A program made the position numbers and the translations under genes. From NCBI GenBank assembly GCA_038503075.1, contig JBCAML010000008.1:1798001-1862000 (forward strand): a stretch of DNA of 64,000 bases, in the 5' to 3' direction. Every line of letters starts with the position of its first letter. Positions within the stretch are counted from its first letter, which is position 1. Of the stretch, positions 12,171 through 22,998 are shown one piece after another. A model generated the notes under the pieces. That model was given only the letters and a program-made list of their open reading frames with translations. It did not search any database and had not been told where the DNA came from. This DNA comes from Gyromitra esculenta. Lineage: Eukaryota > Ascomycota > Pezizomycetes > Pezizales > Discinaceae.

Positions 12171-12998
12171 ATGTCTAACTTCCTCTCCTTCATCCCATTC
12201 CACGTCCCATACCCATTCACGCACCGCAAACCCATGAATTCCGCCATAATCCTAACGCTGCCAACCGAGCTGATCCTCGAGATCGGGGAGATGCTCGACA
12301 TCATGTCACTCATCAACCTAGCCAAAGCCCATCCCCTCTTCACGATCGTGCTCGACGACTATGACACGTCTCTGATCAAGTCGAAATCCAAGCGATGTTT
12401 ACGTTCGCGTCCAATCTCGCCCAAAGCTATCCCCCCTGACGAAGTGCAAGCGTATCGAGAACACTACGTCACTCCAACTAGATTCGGCCGTCTCGACTCC
12501 ATGTTGGCATCAAAGGACCTGTGCGCGCACGAGATCAATCTCCTGAACTACCTCGTTGCCGCCGGGGTGGCGAGGGGCTTCCATGACGCGGTGTCGAAGT
12601 TTTCGGCGGCTATCAAGAGCGTGACGAGGTATGCGAGCATACATCGCCGGTATAAAGTGGAGCCGTGGTTCGCGTCTGGATTCGCTAGCGAGCGGTTTGG
12701 TACTACGGGTATATTCGAGCAGGTGGAGACTGGGCTGCACCGTCAGCATACCGAGAAGGCGGTCAACAGGATTGCTGCTGTTTACTCCCACGTCGCAGAG
12801 ATTGTTAAAATGGTGGATTACGTGGCGAAGAAATCGCTACCGGACACTGGCGCTGTCGATAAACCTATCAGACTGCCAAAGTTCCAGCCATCTTGCTGCG
12901 GCGGGATTCGAACGTGGGACCAATTGATCAAGGAGGTGAAGAGCGATCCAGACTATAAGGAGCCCGTCATACAATCAGAGTCTGAAGACTATTTCTAA
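12171..12998 (+). CDS. F-box domain protein
   Basis: The 275-residue single-exon protein has an F-box-like motif at about residues 28-60 (LPTELILEIGEMLDIMSL followed by LAKAHPLF), expected to bind Skp1 in an SCF ubiquitin ligase. The remainder, with several helices rich in Tyr/His/Arg, has no domain I recognise, so the substrate is unknown. The C-terminus is acidic (SESEDYF). The context ACACCATGTC suits a fungal start; a second in-frame Met at 12234 would give a shorter protein that still contains the F-box. It is the first of five F-box genes between 12 and 26 kb. Codons go from C-ending to G-ending at about 12560. Confidence 0.8.
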   Translation: MSNFLSFIPFHVPYPFTHRKPMNSAIILTLPTELILEIGEMLDIMSLINLAKAHPLFTIVLDDYDTSLIKSKSKRCLRSRPISPKAIPPDEVQAYREHYVTPTRFGRLDSMLASKDLCAHEINLLNYLVAAGVARGFHDAVSKFSAAIKSVTRYASIHRRYKVEPWFASGFASERFGTTGIFEQVETGLHRQHTEKAVNRIAAVYSHVAEIVKMVDYVAKKSLPDTGAVDKPIRLPKFQPSCCGGIRTWDQLIKEVKSDPDYKEPVIQSESEDYF

Positions 12999-13830
12999 CT
13001 ATTGGAGTTGTGATGAGGCTTCGGGGGCTAGGGTTTATGGATAACGAAGCTTTGGGAGGGTTTTTGTTACTTTTGGGTTATGTTTTGCCTAAGACTCCGC
13101 TCTAATTGTAAATTTAATTGTATAAAGAATATTGGCAGAACTCCAATCACCATCGGTCACTCGCGCGAGGAGCGTATGTTTAGGGGCGGTATTTGTTATG
13201 ATATTGTGTATATAGGCTTATGGTCAGTAGGATTCAGAAAACTCTGTGTAAATATTAAAAACATAAGAATAAACACGATAAACACGAAAGAAACGAATGG
13301 ACGCGTAAACAAGCAAGCATTTGTAGCGGCTGAACCTTGACAGAATCTACGACCCACATCTCTGGAGGTCCCTCGAAAGATATTATTATCAGGAATACAC
13401 CCTGTTCGAGGTAGAAGCCACTGTAGACGGCCAACACGACCTCGCTGCATCTACCCATAGCACACCCACAGGCAAATCTTCTCCATGCGCTGCGCTCTCA
13501 CCTTTGAGTATCCAGCAGCGAATACCTGTACTTTCTTGCCCAATTGCATCTCTCTGGCCTGAGATGCTCATCTACCGCACTTCTAGAATCCCCAATCATC
13601 GTGGATTGTTTATTTGCACGTGACTCAACGTCATTGGTCCATGGCCACGTGACTCCACTAAACACGACGCGTCTTCTAAACATCTCCAACTTCACCACCA
13701 AAATCTCGCCCACCTCAGCCCTCTACAGGCTCTACAAGCCCTCAAAAGGTAAGTCTCTCTCATTCCAACATCTTAGAACACATAGACTAATACATCTAGG
13801 CCTCACTGCGAAAGCTCTCGCTCCAATGCC
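12999..13830. other. Spacer with RAD57 promoter and leader
   Basis: The first half is the 3' flank of the F-box gene. The second half holds the promoter motifs listed separately. A likely 5'-UTR intron at 13749-13799 has donor GTAAGT and acceptor CTAG, ending 31 bases before the RAD57 start. No protein gene was seen. Confidence 0.6.
13617..13673 (+). promoter_or_regulatory. Paired CACGTGACTC elements and an MluI cell-cycle-box-like motif upstream of RAD57
   Basis: CACGTGACTC occurs twice (13617-13626 and 13646-13655), with an inverted CCAAT box (ATTGG) between. A palindromic GACGCGTC follows at 13666-13673 and contains ACGCGT, the MBF/MCB core that drives G1/S and DNA-repair genes in yeasts. 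The motifs lie 160-215 bases before the RAD57 start. Regulation by MBF-like and bHLH factors is an inference from the motifs. Confidence 0.5.
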
Positions 13831-15074
13831 ATGTCCGACCTATCCTCAGTCCTCCCCACCTTCACCGTCTCCTCCCCCGCAGCAGCTCACCTCCTATCTG
13901 CCATTGAGGCCCTCCCCCTAACCACTGCAGATCTCCTCTCTCTCGATGCGCTCGACATATCCCGGCGCCTCGGGTCCACATCGCGCTCCTCCGTCCTCGA
14001 CATCAAGCGCTTCATAGCCACCATAACATCCGCGCTCCACGACGAGATCGGTGCCAGCGCCAGCAACCCCCGTCTACCAGACTTCATAACAACCGGTGAC
14101 CAAGCCCTCGACGCACTCTTCGGCGGTGGCATCCAAACCCGCTGTATCACCGAATTTGTCGGCGAAAGGTACACCCCCTCCCCCCGCCGTCCCCCCCCTC
14201 CACCCCACAAACCAACTAACACCATATTAGTGGCGCCGGAAAGTCCCAATTCCTCCTAGTCCTAACACTCACGACACAGCTCCCACCACACCTCGGCGGT
14301 CTCGGTCGTCCAGCAGTCTACATCTCTACCGAAGCTCCTATCTCCACTAAACGTTTATTCCAGCTCAGCAACGCCCTCTCATCCGACACCACAGTGCTAA
14401 ACACAGACCACGTCTACAGCATCACGTGCAACGATCTAGAAACGCAGGAACACATAATACAGTACCAACTGCCGGTGCTGGTGGAAAAATACAATGTCGG
14501 CCTCATCGTGATCGACTCGATCGCGGCGAACTTCCGCGCAGAGTTTGAGAGGCCGGTGAATAAGCGGGTGAAAACAGCGGCGGGAGATAGCAGTGGCGCG
14601 GCTGTTGTTGAGTCTGGGCCTGCGCAGATGGCGAGGCGGGGGAAGGATTTGGTTATGTTGGCGAAGACGTTGCGGGGCTTGGCGAATAAGCATAATTTAG
14701 CGGTGGTGGTGGCGAATCAGGTTTCGGATCGGTTCACGAATAGGGTTGTTGCGGGGGGCAGTCAAGGTGCTGGTGGGGGCGGAGAGGGTGGGAATGATGG
14801 TATGGGATTGGATTTTCAGGCGAGGTGGTTTAATGGGTGGGGCGAGGACAGAACGGATGAAGATGCGAAGGTTCCGGCGTTGGGGCTGGTGTGGGCGAAT
14901 TTATTGGCGGCGAGAGTGGTGCTGAAGAGGACTGTGGATGCTGAGGGGGATTGGAAGAGGACTGTAAAGGTGGTTTTTGCGCCGTGGGCGAGGGCGGGGG
15001 TGGAGTGTGGGTTTGAGATTGTGGAGCATGGAGTGAAGGCGATTATGGATGGGGTGGCTACGGATGGGGCATGA
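13831..15074 (+). CDS. RAD57: RAD51 paralogue, DNA repair protein RAD57
   Basis: Two exons (13831-14168, 14231-15074; intron 62 nt) give 393 residues. Rad57 works with Rad55 to stabilise Rad51 filaments in homologous recombination. The splice rebuilds the Walker A motif GESGAGKS (about 111-118), which the intron interrupts in its Ser codon. Walker B is LIVIDS (about 204-209). Rad57-type blocks follow: SITCNDLETQEHIIQYQLP, the LANKHNLAVVVANQVSDRF strand, and a late GLVWANLL. Residues 1-90 are the helical N-terminal region. Inserts after the Walker B segment and after VSDRF are Gly/Ser-rich and probably disordered. XRCC3-like paralogues are the main alternative, but the CNDL-QEHII block favours Rad57. 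Codons switch from C-rich to G-rich near exon 2 position 14500. Confidence 0.9.
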
Positions 15075-15491
15075 GTTGGTGCTTTTTTCTCTCTCTTGAT
15101 CTTCCCGTTTTTGTGGGCTTGGGAGACGGAGTCTTTGGTTTGGTTGGTTATGTATATCTATTGGAATGAAAGGGTATTGGACAACGTATTGGATTGCGGG
15201 TTAGCGTTTGGATATTTAGGCGCACATAATTGAGACACAGACTGCAAAAGTGTTTATCCAATCTTCAAACACCAATTTGTGGTTAATGGCTTCTAGCCAA
15301 TGAACTACTATTTGCTGATTTGTCTACGAAATAAAGGGTATGGGGATTATAGAGATAGAAAACAAGGGTCAATCTAAATGGCTAAGTTGAAATTCGTAGT
15401 AACTTGATTAATGGGACGCTAAACATGTAATCAAACTTGGTCATAGACCGTCACTCGCAGGAAATAATGCACACTTCCTCTGCAACTCAAT
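15075..15491. other. Convergent 3' spacer
   Basis: This holds the 3' flanks of RAD57 and the minus-strand F-box gene. Nothing else was seen. Confidence 0.6.
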
Positions 15492-16078
15492 TCAATTCTT
15501 AAAGGGAATCATCTTGACTACATGTAACTGCAAGAGACCACCACCCCGAAAATCTACCAAGAACACATACCTCCAGCCAAGCGATAGTGCAGCAGCATAG
15601 ACCGATCCACACCAATGACTGCGGCTGTCATCCACCACATAGAGTTCGATCCAACCCAGACCTACATGAGAACCTATGTGGGGGATGCCGTATTCCGTGT
15701 AGCCTAGTACTCACGCCATTCACTTCCCAAGTTCCGTCTTCTGAGTTCACGGATCGTCGATCCGACCAGAGCTGCACGCCTGGCAATGTAGCCTTTGCAC
15801 CGATGGGGTGGATCTACATATAAGTGTCTGGAGAATCCGTAGTCTAGGCACCCTGGGCACCATCGGCCGTCCCCAGGGACGTGGAAGCCTGGAGGCTGTA
15901 TGATATACGATGGTAGACGACATGTGAGGATTGGCCTCCAATCGGCATCCAGGAGCGAACGGTGGAGCACGCCGGCGAGATGAGGGCAGACTTCGAGGTA
16001 GAGCGTAATATCCTCCTTGTATTCAAGATACTTGGCGATTTCTAGGAGCAGCTCGTTTGGGAGGGTTGATAGGTTCAT
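15492..16078 (-). CDS. Short F-box protein with conserved C-terminal domain, two exons
   Basis: Exons 16078-15715 and 15661-15492 join in frame to 177 residues. The F-box is at the N-terminus (LPNELLLEIAKYLEYKEDI, residues 6-24). Without splicing the ORF stops after SEWREY. The donor GTGAGT at 15714 and acceptor GTAG restore a continuous frame reading WIELYVVDDSRSHWCG, then ALSLGWRYVFLVDFRGGG, and ending MIPFKN. This C-terminal part has the look of a compact conserved domain that I cannot name. A central WCPGC motif and several His/Cys residues (residues about 70-95) could bind metal, but this is speculative. It is presumably an SCF substrate receptor. Confidence 0.75.
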
Positions 16079-16597
16079 TTTGAGGTGGGTTATTGCTGCT
16101 AAGGGATGGGGGATGTGGGGTGGGGTGGAGTGGGGGTGTTGGATTTATTTAAGTAGATGTTGATAAAGAGGCGTGGAAAAGGCTTTTCACGAATACCGTG
16201 GATCTTTCTGTTGGTATGTAGAGTGTGTGATTTTATTTTTACGGTCTTCTGCAGAATTCCTAGTGAGTCCCTGTGCTCTACTTATGGGATGTATATGGGT
16301 TAGGTTGGAACATGCAGGTTTTATCACCGTTTTCTAGCGTTAGTGAGAAAATGCGACTTATTGAAAACAACCTCGGCCACATCTACTAGTATTTAGAAAC
16401 TCCACACCAAGTAGAGAATTTGGCTTATTTTATTACACCCTCTATGTGTTTACAGTTACCGAACCTACCTTCCCAGCGTGCTTTGGGTCGGAAGAAACCA
16501 CCCTCCCTTCCACGCGTTACTATAGTAGAATATTTTTTTAAAAAAATAACACTAGTCATAACACGATTAACCCAAACACCGCCCTGGAACTGTGCAG
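16079..16597. other. Spacer, no gene seen
   Basis: It holds the upstream region of the short F-box gene and the 3' flank of the next minus-strand gene. It is A/T-rich near 16530-16560. No supported coding sequence was found. Confidence 0.55.
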
Positions 16598-17257
16598 CTA
16601 CTCTTCGCACGATCTGTAATTCCCCTTGGGAATCCTGTCACTGCTGACAATACGGACCTTTGTAAACATATCACCGCTAAACCAATCCAGATCCTTGATC
16701 CTCAACGGCTCGGTGCCCTGCGGCTGCAAATAGTAATACCTTTTCCCAAAGGTTCGTCTAGCTAGATCAACCTCCATGAGGTAGTAATCCTGCATCTGCG
16801 TGCCCACAGGCAACACAAAATTTCCACCAGGGTACGTGTTCTTAATGTACCACTCGAAGACTCCAGTGAGGAGGACACCACTGTCAACATTGATGCTGGG
16901 AGACTGGCTACCGAGAGGGTCGGTCGGAGAGCGGATCAGGAATTTGATGAGGAGGTCGCCAAATTGTTTAGCCTCGGAAGCAGGATCGCCCTGTAGCTGG
17001 CCGGACGCGGGCTGCGGGAGATCGTATTTCAGTTCGCAGCTGTAGCGAGACTTGAAAATGCCATCCTCCCAAAAGTAGCTGACAGTGCGTGCTAGACGAG
17101 AGACAAGAGAGGATGAAGGTGGTGTTAGGGGCGCATTAAGACCTAAGCTTGCGAGCTGTTCATTGAGAGACAGGAGCTCGCTGTCGGGTGAATCATTGGT
17201 CGTTTCAAACGTGCCAGTATTCGTGTCTGCTGCGGCAGACGATTGAACAGAGTCCAT
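16598..17257 (-). CDS. Hypothetical protein, 219 residues
   Basis: This is an uninterrupted ORF with even amino-acid composition and a Kozak-compatible ATG. The first 55 residues are Ser/Thr/Asn-rich and probably disordered, ending in a PPSSSLVSRL segment. From about residue 58 the sequence looks folded: FWEDGIFKSRYSCELKYDLP, FGDLLIKFLI, GVFEWYIKNTYPGGNFVLP, and YYYLQPQGTEPLRIKDLDWF. There is no signal peptide or membrane segment. I do not recognise the family. It is probably a real gene because of its length and codon regularity; a further 3' exon cannot be excluded. Confidence 0.6.
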   Translation of the reverse strand: MDSVQSSAAADTNTGTFETTNDSPDSELLSLNEQLASLGLNAPLTPPSSSLVSRLARTVSYFWEDGIFKSRYSCELKYDLPQPASGQLQGDPASEAKQFGDLLIKFLIRSPTDPLGSQSPSINVDSGVLLTGVFEWYIKNTYPGGNFVLPVGTQMQDYYLMEVDLARRTFGKRYYYLQPQGTEPLRIKDLDWFSGDMFTKVRIVSSDRIPKGNYRSCEE

Positions 17258-19571
17258 TTCTTGGAGGTAGCCTTTTTTTTTTAGTGGAGACTGTCTTGAA
17301 AATTTTGCTAATGCAGCAGTAAGTACATGTATTTATCATCTCTTTCAGAGTACGGGATAAAAATTCTTAGGGGACATACAAATGCAAGCAACAACCAGTT
17401 CCCTCAGTGTAGCAGCGGAATCCTGTCAATGTAATAGCAAAAATGTACCGTCGAGAGCAAAAGAAACTGCAGTGATAGAAGTTTATAAGTTAGAATAGCC
17501 TTGATACTAGGAAATATGGATAAAAATGATTAAAATAACATACGAAATGGATCAAACTTTATTCAAAAATGGGATGGATGATGGTGAAGGGTACTGGTGG
17601 GACGAACGGTATTTACTGTGCGGGTGGTGGGATGGTTAGGTCTGCATGTAATCTAACCTTGGCCTATGCCAATTGCAGCCTTTTCATCCCATCCACCAAC
17701 CCTCCCCAAAATACTGATTTAGCGGGCTAATATAACATGCTTCGAGACAGGATTTCTCATAGTCGATATAAAGTCATAGAGCGTATTAAATGAGGCGCAG
17801 AATTATTGAGAGGAATCATCCAGTGAAAATTCCCTTGCTTAAAAGCCAACTGCTTGCTAACTTTCTAGAAACAGGACGAACAGTGGTATAAATAGTACTG
17901 GAAAAGGGATGAAACTGGTACGGTATTCATACCTGACTGATCTCATGTACTCTCGTGAGCGAAGGAGTAATTATTGGTTGTACTACAGAGTTCACTAAGC
18001 AAATGCGATAGTCCTCTAGGATTATTCTCATATTTTCTCACAGCACGGAAGCAAAGACGTCCTATTCTGTGCCACTGTATGTTTAGAGCAAAGATTTAAT
18101 GTACCCCTCGAGTTTAATCTACCCTCCATCAGCAAAGCAGGAGAGAGGCTACCATCGCACTACTTGGAACAGGGACGAGCTCGGCGATCAATTGAGCATG
18201 CATGCAAAAATACAGACGCTGCAAGCAACCACTGGCAAGACAGGCCGCATTATAAAGGCTTTTGCAACTCAACTCAGGCATCCACACAGAGGGGTTATGG
18301 TACGCAACTTGGAGGCAGAATAGCACTTTTTGTAAGTCGGAGACGGGTGAGCTGAACTCAAAGGTTAGACCAAACCACACCTTATCCGCTATGGGTAGAC
18401 TAGACTTTTTTTTTGCTAAATCATTGTTTCATTGTTTTAAATCTGGTACAAGAATGTCACATGCAACCGAAGTTATAGCGTGAACAAAACCCCGTGGGTA
18501 GACTAGACCTTTTCTTATGTTAATATATAGCTATATGTAATTGTATATGTAGGCAAAATGCTTTACGGGGTGACCACAGCGCCCCAGCTCCCCAGAGCTT
18601 ATATTCGAAGAACATCCAAGGTTAGCATCATAGCTGCTACATATATTTTTGTGTGATTAGTCTGTACATACATGTACTTATGATAGCTGTACACATAAAT
18701 ATGCTTATCTGGCTCTCGGTGCTATTCCCAGGACCCGGAGTCCTCGATGGCTGCCTAGATAACGTTGCTGTATGCGAATAAATCATTATCAAGTCCGTCA
18801 CATTACATCTCCCAATTCAGCTGGTACTTGTCTTAAGCTATAAAGTAGTGGAAGATGCTTGGAATGTTTGGGAATAGTCGTAGATGACCTATTCTACGAG
18901 GGGTATAGGGAGGTCTACAGCGCTCTGCACAAAAGTTGCGATGAATGCTCTGACGATGGGATTTCTACTCGGGATTATAACACCCCCGTGTCGTAGCAGT
19001 TAGAAGTCGCGAAAGGAGCGTTTGTAGTATAGCAAGAGACGCGGTCAGCTACATGGGGGCTTATGTTTGTCGGGTTTAGGAATACTCTCGTTTTTGAACA
19101 TCGTGTTGTGTCAACTAAGTCCAAACAAAGTCTTGTTTGGAGGTGCTCTACCTCGTACTACAGTGTCTACTAAGGAGCGGGGCGGGACGATTGGGTAGTA
19201 TCGATACCGTCCACCAGGAGGAAATAGAACGCTTTTCTAGTTATGATACTGGACACCTTGATCCGGTATTTAATCAGCTTCGTCCTCCATCTCACTATGT
19301 GTCTACCTTTACTATCACCACCCTGCCATTCTGCCATGACTGAGATAATCTAACCTCAATAGCATCAGAACTAGAAGTAAGTCAAACGATGCCCATGGCG
19401 AGAGACAGCATCACCATCCGTCACTCGAACATAAATCTGTGCGACATTAGGGCTAGAGCACAATAAGCCCTGATAGCTACATGGGTAGCTCTTGGTCTTG
19501 AGGATCCTCGTCCCTCCATCCTCGCTCCACCACCACCATCGCCGCCATCACCACCATCGCCACCGCCCACA
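17258..19571. other. 2.3-kb gene-free stretch
   Basis: Only short ORFs occur. GGGTAGACTAGAC appears twice (18392 and 18496), about 105 bases apart, followed by T-rich runs. The end, about 19520-19565, is a CACCACCATCGCC-type simple repeat in the leader of the following F-box gene. No splice-supported gene was found. Confidence 0.55.
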
Positions 19572-21257
19572 ATGCCTCCGCGAAAGAAAGCTCGCACCGA
19601 AATCACCAGCACCAGCTCTTCCTCACGTTCGCGAACCTCCTACAACCCTTCGAAGCACTCCCTCGCCTCTCTGCCATACCACATCCTCCTAACGATCCTA
19701 ACCCACGCAGCCACCGCTCCTGGCGCAATTCACGACTGGCCAGACCCCAGTTTCCTCCTCTCATGCGCGACGCTTTGCCGCACGCTCCATGATCCCGCAA
19801 TGGCAGTTCTATACCGCAACCCGCCGACGATGCCCCCCGTGCGCGCGCACAGGCTCTTACACACCCTCCGCGAGCGCCCAGAGCTCGGACAGAAGATCAA
19901 GCGACTAGTAGTCGAGATTGACCCACTGCTTACGACGAAAGTTGGCGGCGCAGCTTGGGATGTGTGTGAGTTTATCTTGCTCGCAAGAGGACTGCGAGAT
20001 CTACAATTTGCGCATGTGGTGGATAATCCACCCTACCACGAAGAGCCTGGGATGAGGCTGGGGTGGCGGTATCCTGATTCGCTATGGGACGCCTTGGAGG
20101 GGAAGAGATCTGCAGTAGAGGGAGAGGAAGCCGTGGAGGTTGAGCAGGCTGCAGGAGAAGGGGTGAGATTGAAGTCCTGGAAATGGAACGGAAGGTTCGT
20201 TGGGAAGCTATCGTTCCTCGACATTGGCAAGATCCACCAACAGCGCAGCTTCTCGGCACTCACCAGCTTGTCCTTGATCTACATGGACACCCTTGACAGC
20301 GACGACGGGGCTGGCGATGGCTCGGTGGAGAGGTATATCGCCGACCTAGCATCCTCACTGACCGAGCTCCGCGACGTCAAGTTCGAGTGCTGCTCGATCG
20401 TCAACCACAGGCTCCTCTCGCTCCTCTCGGCCTCCGCCTCCCACCTCAAGCTCCGCGAACTCCGCCTCATCAACTGTCCCCTGCTCTCGGCCTCCGACAG
20501 CGAAGACAGCAGCGAGCCCGGCCTAACCAGCTTCCTCCGCAAACCGCTCTGCGCAACCCTCCAAGTGCTCGAAGTCCTCTCGTGTCGTTCCTGCCCCCTC
20601 AGCTTCATCGCAGCGCTTAGCTCAACACCCACACTGGAGCACCTCTCCTTCGACGCACACCTATTCAACACGACTTCGCACTCGCGCGCCGCCAACGCAG
20701 ACCCGGACTACGATTCTCTCCTGCCGCTCTCTGACTCGTCCCTCGTAGCCTGGCCGCCCACGCTGCAGTCCCTGACCGCCACATCGCTCCGGAAGTGGAC
20801 CAGCGTGGAGTGTATCTCGTTTCTGTCGAGCCTTGTGGATGCCGCGCCGACCATGCAGCGGCTCAAGAGGGTCGAGATCTGGTGCATGCTGACGGACATC
20901 GACTGGCGCGAGAGAGCAGAGTTTAGGGAGCGCTGGAGCGAGGTCGTGGGGGAGGCGTTTAAGGACGCGGAGAAGGTGGAGGTCAGGTTTGATAATGCGC
21001 GGCCGGCGGAGCAGCTGTTTAAGGAGGGGGACTTTTTGCAGGAGGTCAGTGTGTTTACGAGGCCGCGGGCGAAGCCGAAGAGGGCAGCGGCGAGCGGACG
21101 GGGTAGCAGGGGTGCTGCGAAGGCGAAGGGGAAGGCGGTAGCAAGGGGTGGCGGGGGGAGGGTGACGCGGAGTGGGGGTGGCGGCGAGAGTGCGAGGAAG
21201 GTGGTGATTGTGCAGGAGAGCGAGAGCGAAGGGGATGAGGAATATACTGATGATTAA
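19572..21257 (+). CDS. F-box protein with LRR-like region and basic AT-hook-like tail
   Basis: A single exon gives 561 residues. A basic start (PPRKKARTE, a likely nuclear signal) precedes an F-box-like segment at about 30-75 (LASLPYHILLTILTHAA with a following FLLSCATLCRTLHDPAMAVLYR). The middle, about 190-420, has irregular leucine-rich repeats such as LTSLSLIYMDTL, LRELRLINCPLL and LQVLEVLSCRSCPL. The C-terminus has GRGSRGAAKAKGK and a Gly/Arg-rich GGGGRVTRSGGG block that resembles AT-hook or RGG elements, then an acidic end (ESESEGDEEYTDD). A nuclear SCF receptor is a reasonable inference. It converges on the next gene with about 155 bases between stops. Confidence 0.8.
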   Translation: MPPRKKARTEITSTSSSSRSRTSYNPSKHSLASLPYHILLTILTHAATAPGAIHDWPDPSFLLSCATLCRTLHDPAMAVLYRNPPTMPPVRAHRLLHTLRERPELGQKIKRLVVEIDPLLTTKVGGAAWDVCEFILLARGLRDLQFAHVVDNPPYHEEPGMRLGWRYPDSLWDALEGKRSAVEGEEAVEVEQAAGEGVRLKSWKWNGRFVGKLSFLDIGKIHQQRSFSALTSLSLIYMDTLDSDDGAGDGSVERYIADLASSLTELRDVKFECCSIVNHRLLSLLSASASHLKLRELRLINCPLLSASDSEDSSEPGLTSFLRKPLCATLQVLEVLSCRSCPLSFIAALSSTPTLEHLSFDAHLFNTTSHSRAANADPDYDSLLPLSDSSLVAWPPTLQSLTATSLRKWTSVECISFLSSLVDAAPTMQRLKRVEIWCMLTDIDWRERAEFRERWSEVVGEAFKDAEKVEVRFDNARPAEQLFKEGDFLQEVSVFTRPRAKPKRAAASGRGSRGAAKAKGKAVARGGGGRVTRSGGGGESARKVVIVQESESEGDEEYTDD

Positions 21258-21413
21258 AGGACGTATTTATGTATTGGATCACTGCTTTACCGTGTACCAT
21301 ATATACATAATCAATCACACTACAATCCCCCCCTCCCCTCAACATCAATTTCCATTTCCTACCACCACCACCAGCAAAAACAAAAAACAAAAAACAAAAA
21401 ACAAATCAACCCA

Positions 21414-22041
21414 CTACGGCCTCTTCCCAGTGACCATAAAACCCGGCACATCCTCCGCCGTCCTCTCCGCCTTATCCCCCCTCCCCGGCCTCGCCTCCTC
21501 CCTCTCAATCCCTCTCTGGCGCTCATCCACCCGCTCATCGACCCCCTGGGCCTCTCCTCCCGCACCGTGTTTCGCCAGTCCCAGCGTCTGGCGCTTCCGT
21601 CCCTGCTGTCCGTCGTGGTGCAGCTGCTTCGACGTCATGCCCTGCATCGGCCTGCCCATGCCGCGGTTCACGTCCTGCGAAGTCGCGCCGGGCATGCCTG
21701 CGCCGGATGTCGTCGGCTATCTAGTCTACAATAGGGAGGGAGGGAAGACATACCTTCGAGAGCACCAACGTTGATCTCCAGCCCGTCGTTGCGCGTTTGT
21801 GGGTCGAAGGTCCTGTCGGCGGGGGCGGTGCCGGGGTCGAGGGTTTGGGCGCTGAAGGTGGGGAGGTGGTCTTTGGGGGCGGCGCGGACGCCGGGTTTGT
21901 GCTGGGGTTTTGTTAGTATGAATAAGGGGGGGATGAGAGGTTTGGGGGGGATACGCCGTGTTTGTCGATGGGTTCGGAGGGGGGGACGCGGGCGTGGAAT
22001 TCGCCTTGGTTTGTGAGGGAGTCGGGGTTACGGGCTGCCAT
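21414..22041 (-). CDS. Conserved small fungal protein of unknown function, three exons
   Basis: Exons 22041-21955, 21901-21754 and 21697-21414 give 172 residues. Splicing yields a run of motifs I recognise from a protein common across Pezizomycotina: NQGEFHARVPPSEP, then HKPGV, FSAQTLDPGTAPADRTF, and KQLHHDGQQGRKRQ. The tail is charged and low in complexity, ending GFMVTGKRP. No signal peptide or membrane segment is present; the protein is probably largely disordered. Introns of 53 and 56 nt have GTATCC and GTATGT donors. Function is unknown. It is divergently placed from the F-box/ankyrin gene, 957 bases away. Confidence 0.8.
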
Positions 22042-22998
22042 ATTCTTTTTTCTCTTTCTTTCTTTTCTTGGGTTATATTTGTGGGGGAGTAGAGGTTGGT
22101 TTATGGAGTTGTAGAGGTGAGTGGGTTTTGTTTTTGGCTATGTTTTTTGTGTTGTTTTTCTTTTGGCCTGGGGGAGGGCGGTGTATTTCTGATGGTTTAC
22201 GAAGGGTGGAATTGAATTATTTATGGAGAAGTTTCTACCGCGGAAATAGACGCTTTTACGTCAATTGTGCATCACGGCTGGTCTTCAATGTAAACTACGG
22301 GGAACAGGTTGGGGTTTAGTGCTCTGGTCGATGTTTGCAGCATGTTGATGCGGGTGTGACGTCGCGGGTGTGCCAAGATGGACGAGTGAGATACCGTGAT
22401 TTATCGAGCCCTAGCCATGGGGAGAGGGGGCTGTTGGAGAGGGTGTTAGAGGGTGGGGACAGTATTATGGATCGTTGGCTGAGAGAGAGAGAACACTGTG
22501 CTTGATATCTCTGGAGAGTGTTTGTGGGGTTCTTTGGACGGACTGGTTCATGGGATATCACTCGGCGCAATTGCTGCAAAAAACAGACAACTACCTTAAT
22601 ATGGCTTAATTTAACACCTACCAGTCCTGAGGCATCATTGGCTGCGAGACTGGAAATATATTCTCTTTCTAAGCAGTGCAATCGCCTTGCCGGACAGCAC
22701 GCCCAATCACCCTTCTACTCCACTCCTACAAAAATAGTTAAATACTAATCAGGAAATATGTCAAGCTCACCACCACACGCCTGCTAAAGCTGCACTGGAT
22801 CCACTGGATCCCTCGGCCCAGCGAGGCTGCAATCCCCATCGCGACACTCCATTGGCCCCAATCCGCCCTGTGTAACCCAAGCGCTGATCCCGTGACAAGG
22901 CTGCGGGGGAAGAGCCAGGCTGGCAGCCATATTGACCTCACGCCCATGAAGTCCACGAAGCCCACCTCTGGGCTCCAGTCCCCAACACCACAGCACCA
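22042..22998. other. Divergent promoter region
   Basis: It lies between two genes transcribed away from each other. It contains T-rich and TTTC-rich blocks near 22045-22075 on the plus strand (leader of the minus gene). No coding sequence is supported. Confidence 0.55.

Noticed and set aside
12878..12925. B-box-like GTTCGAATCCCGCC on the minus strand within the F-box gene
   Set aside because: No A box at suitable distance and no pairing stems; it lies in the middle of a good coding sequence.
18392..18508. Duplicate GGGTAGACTAGAC phrases
   Set aside because: Only 13 bases are shared and flanks do not align; not enough to call a repeat element.
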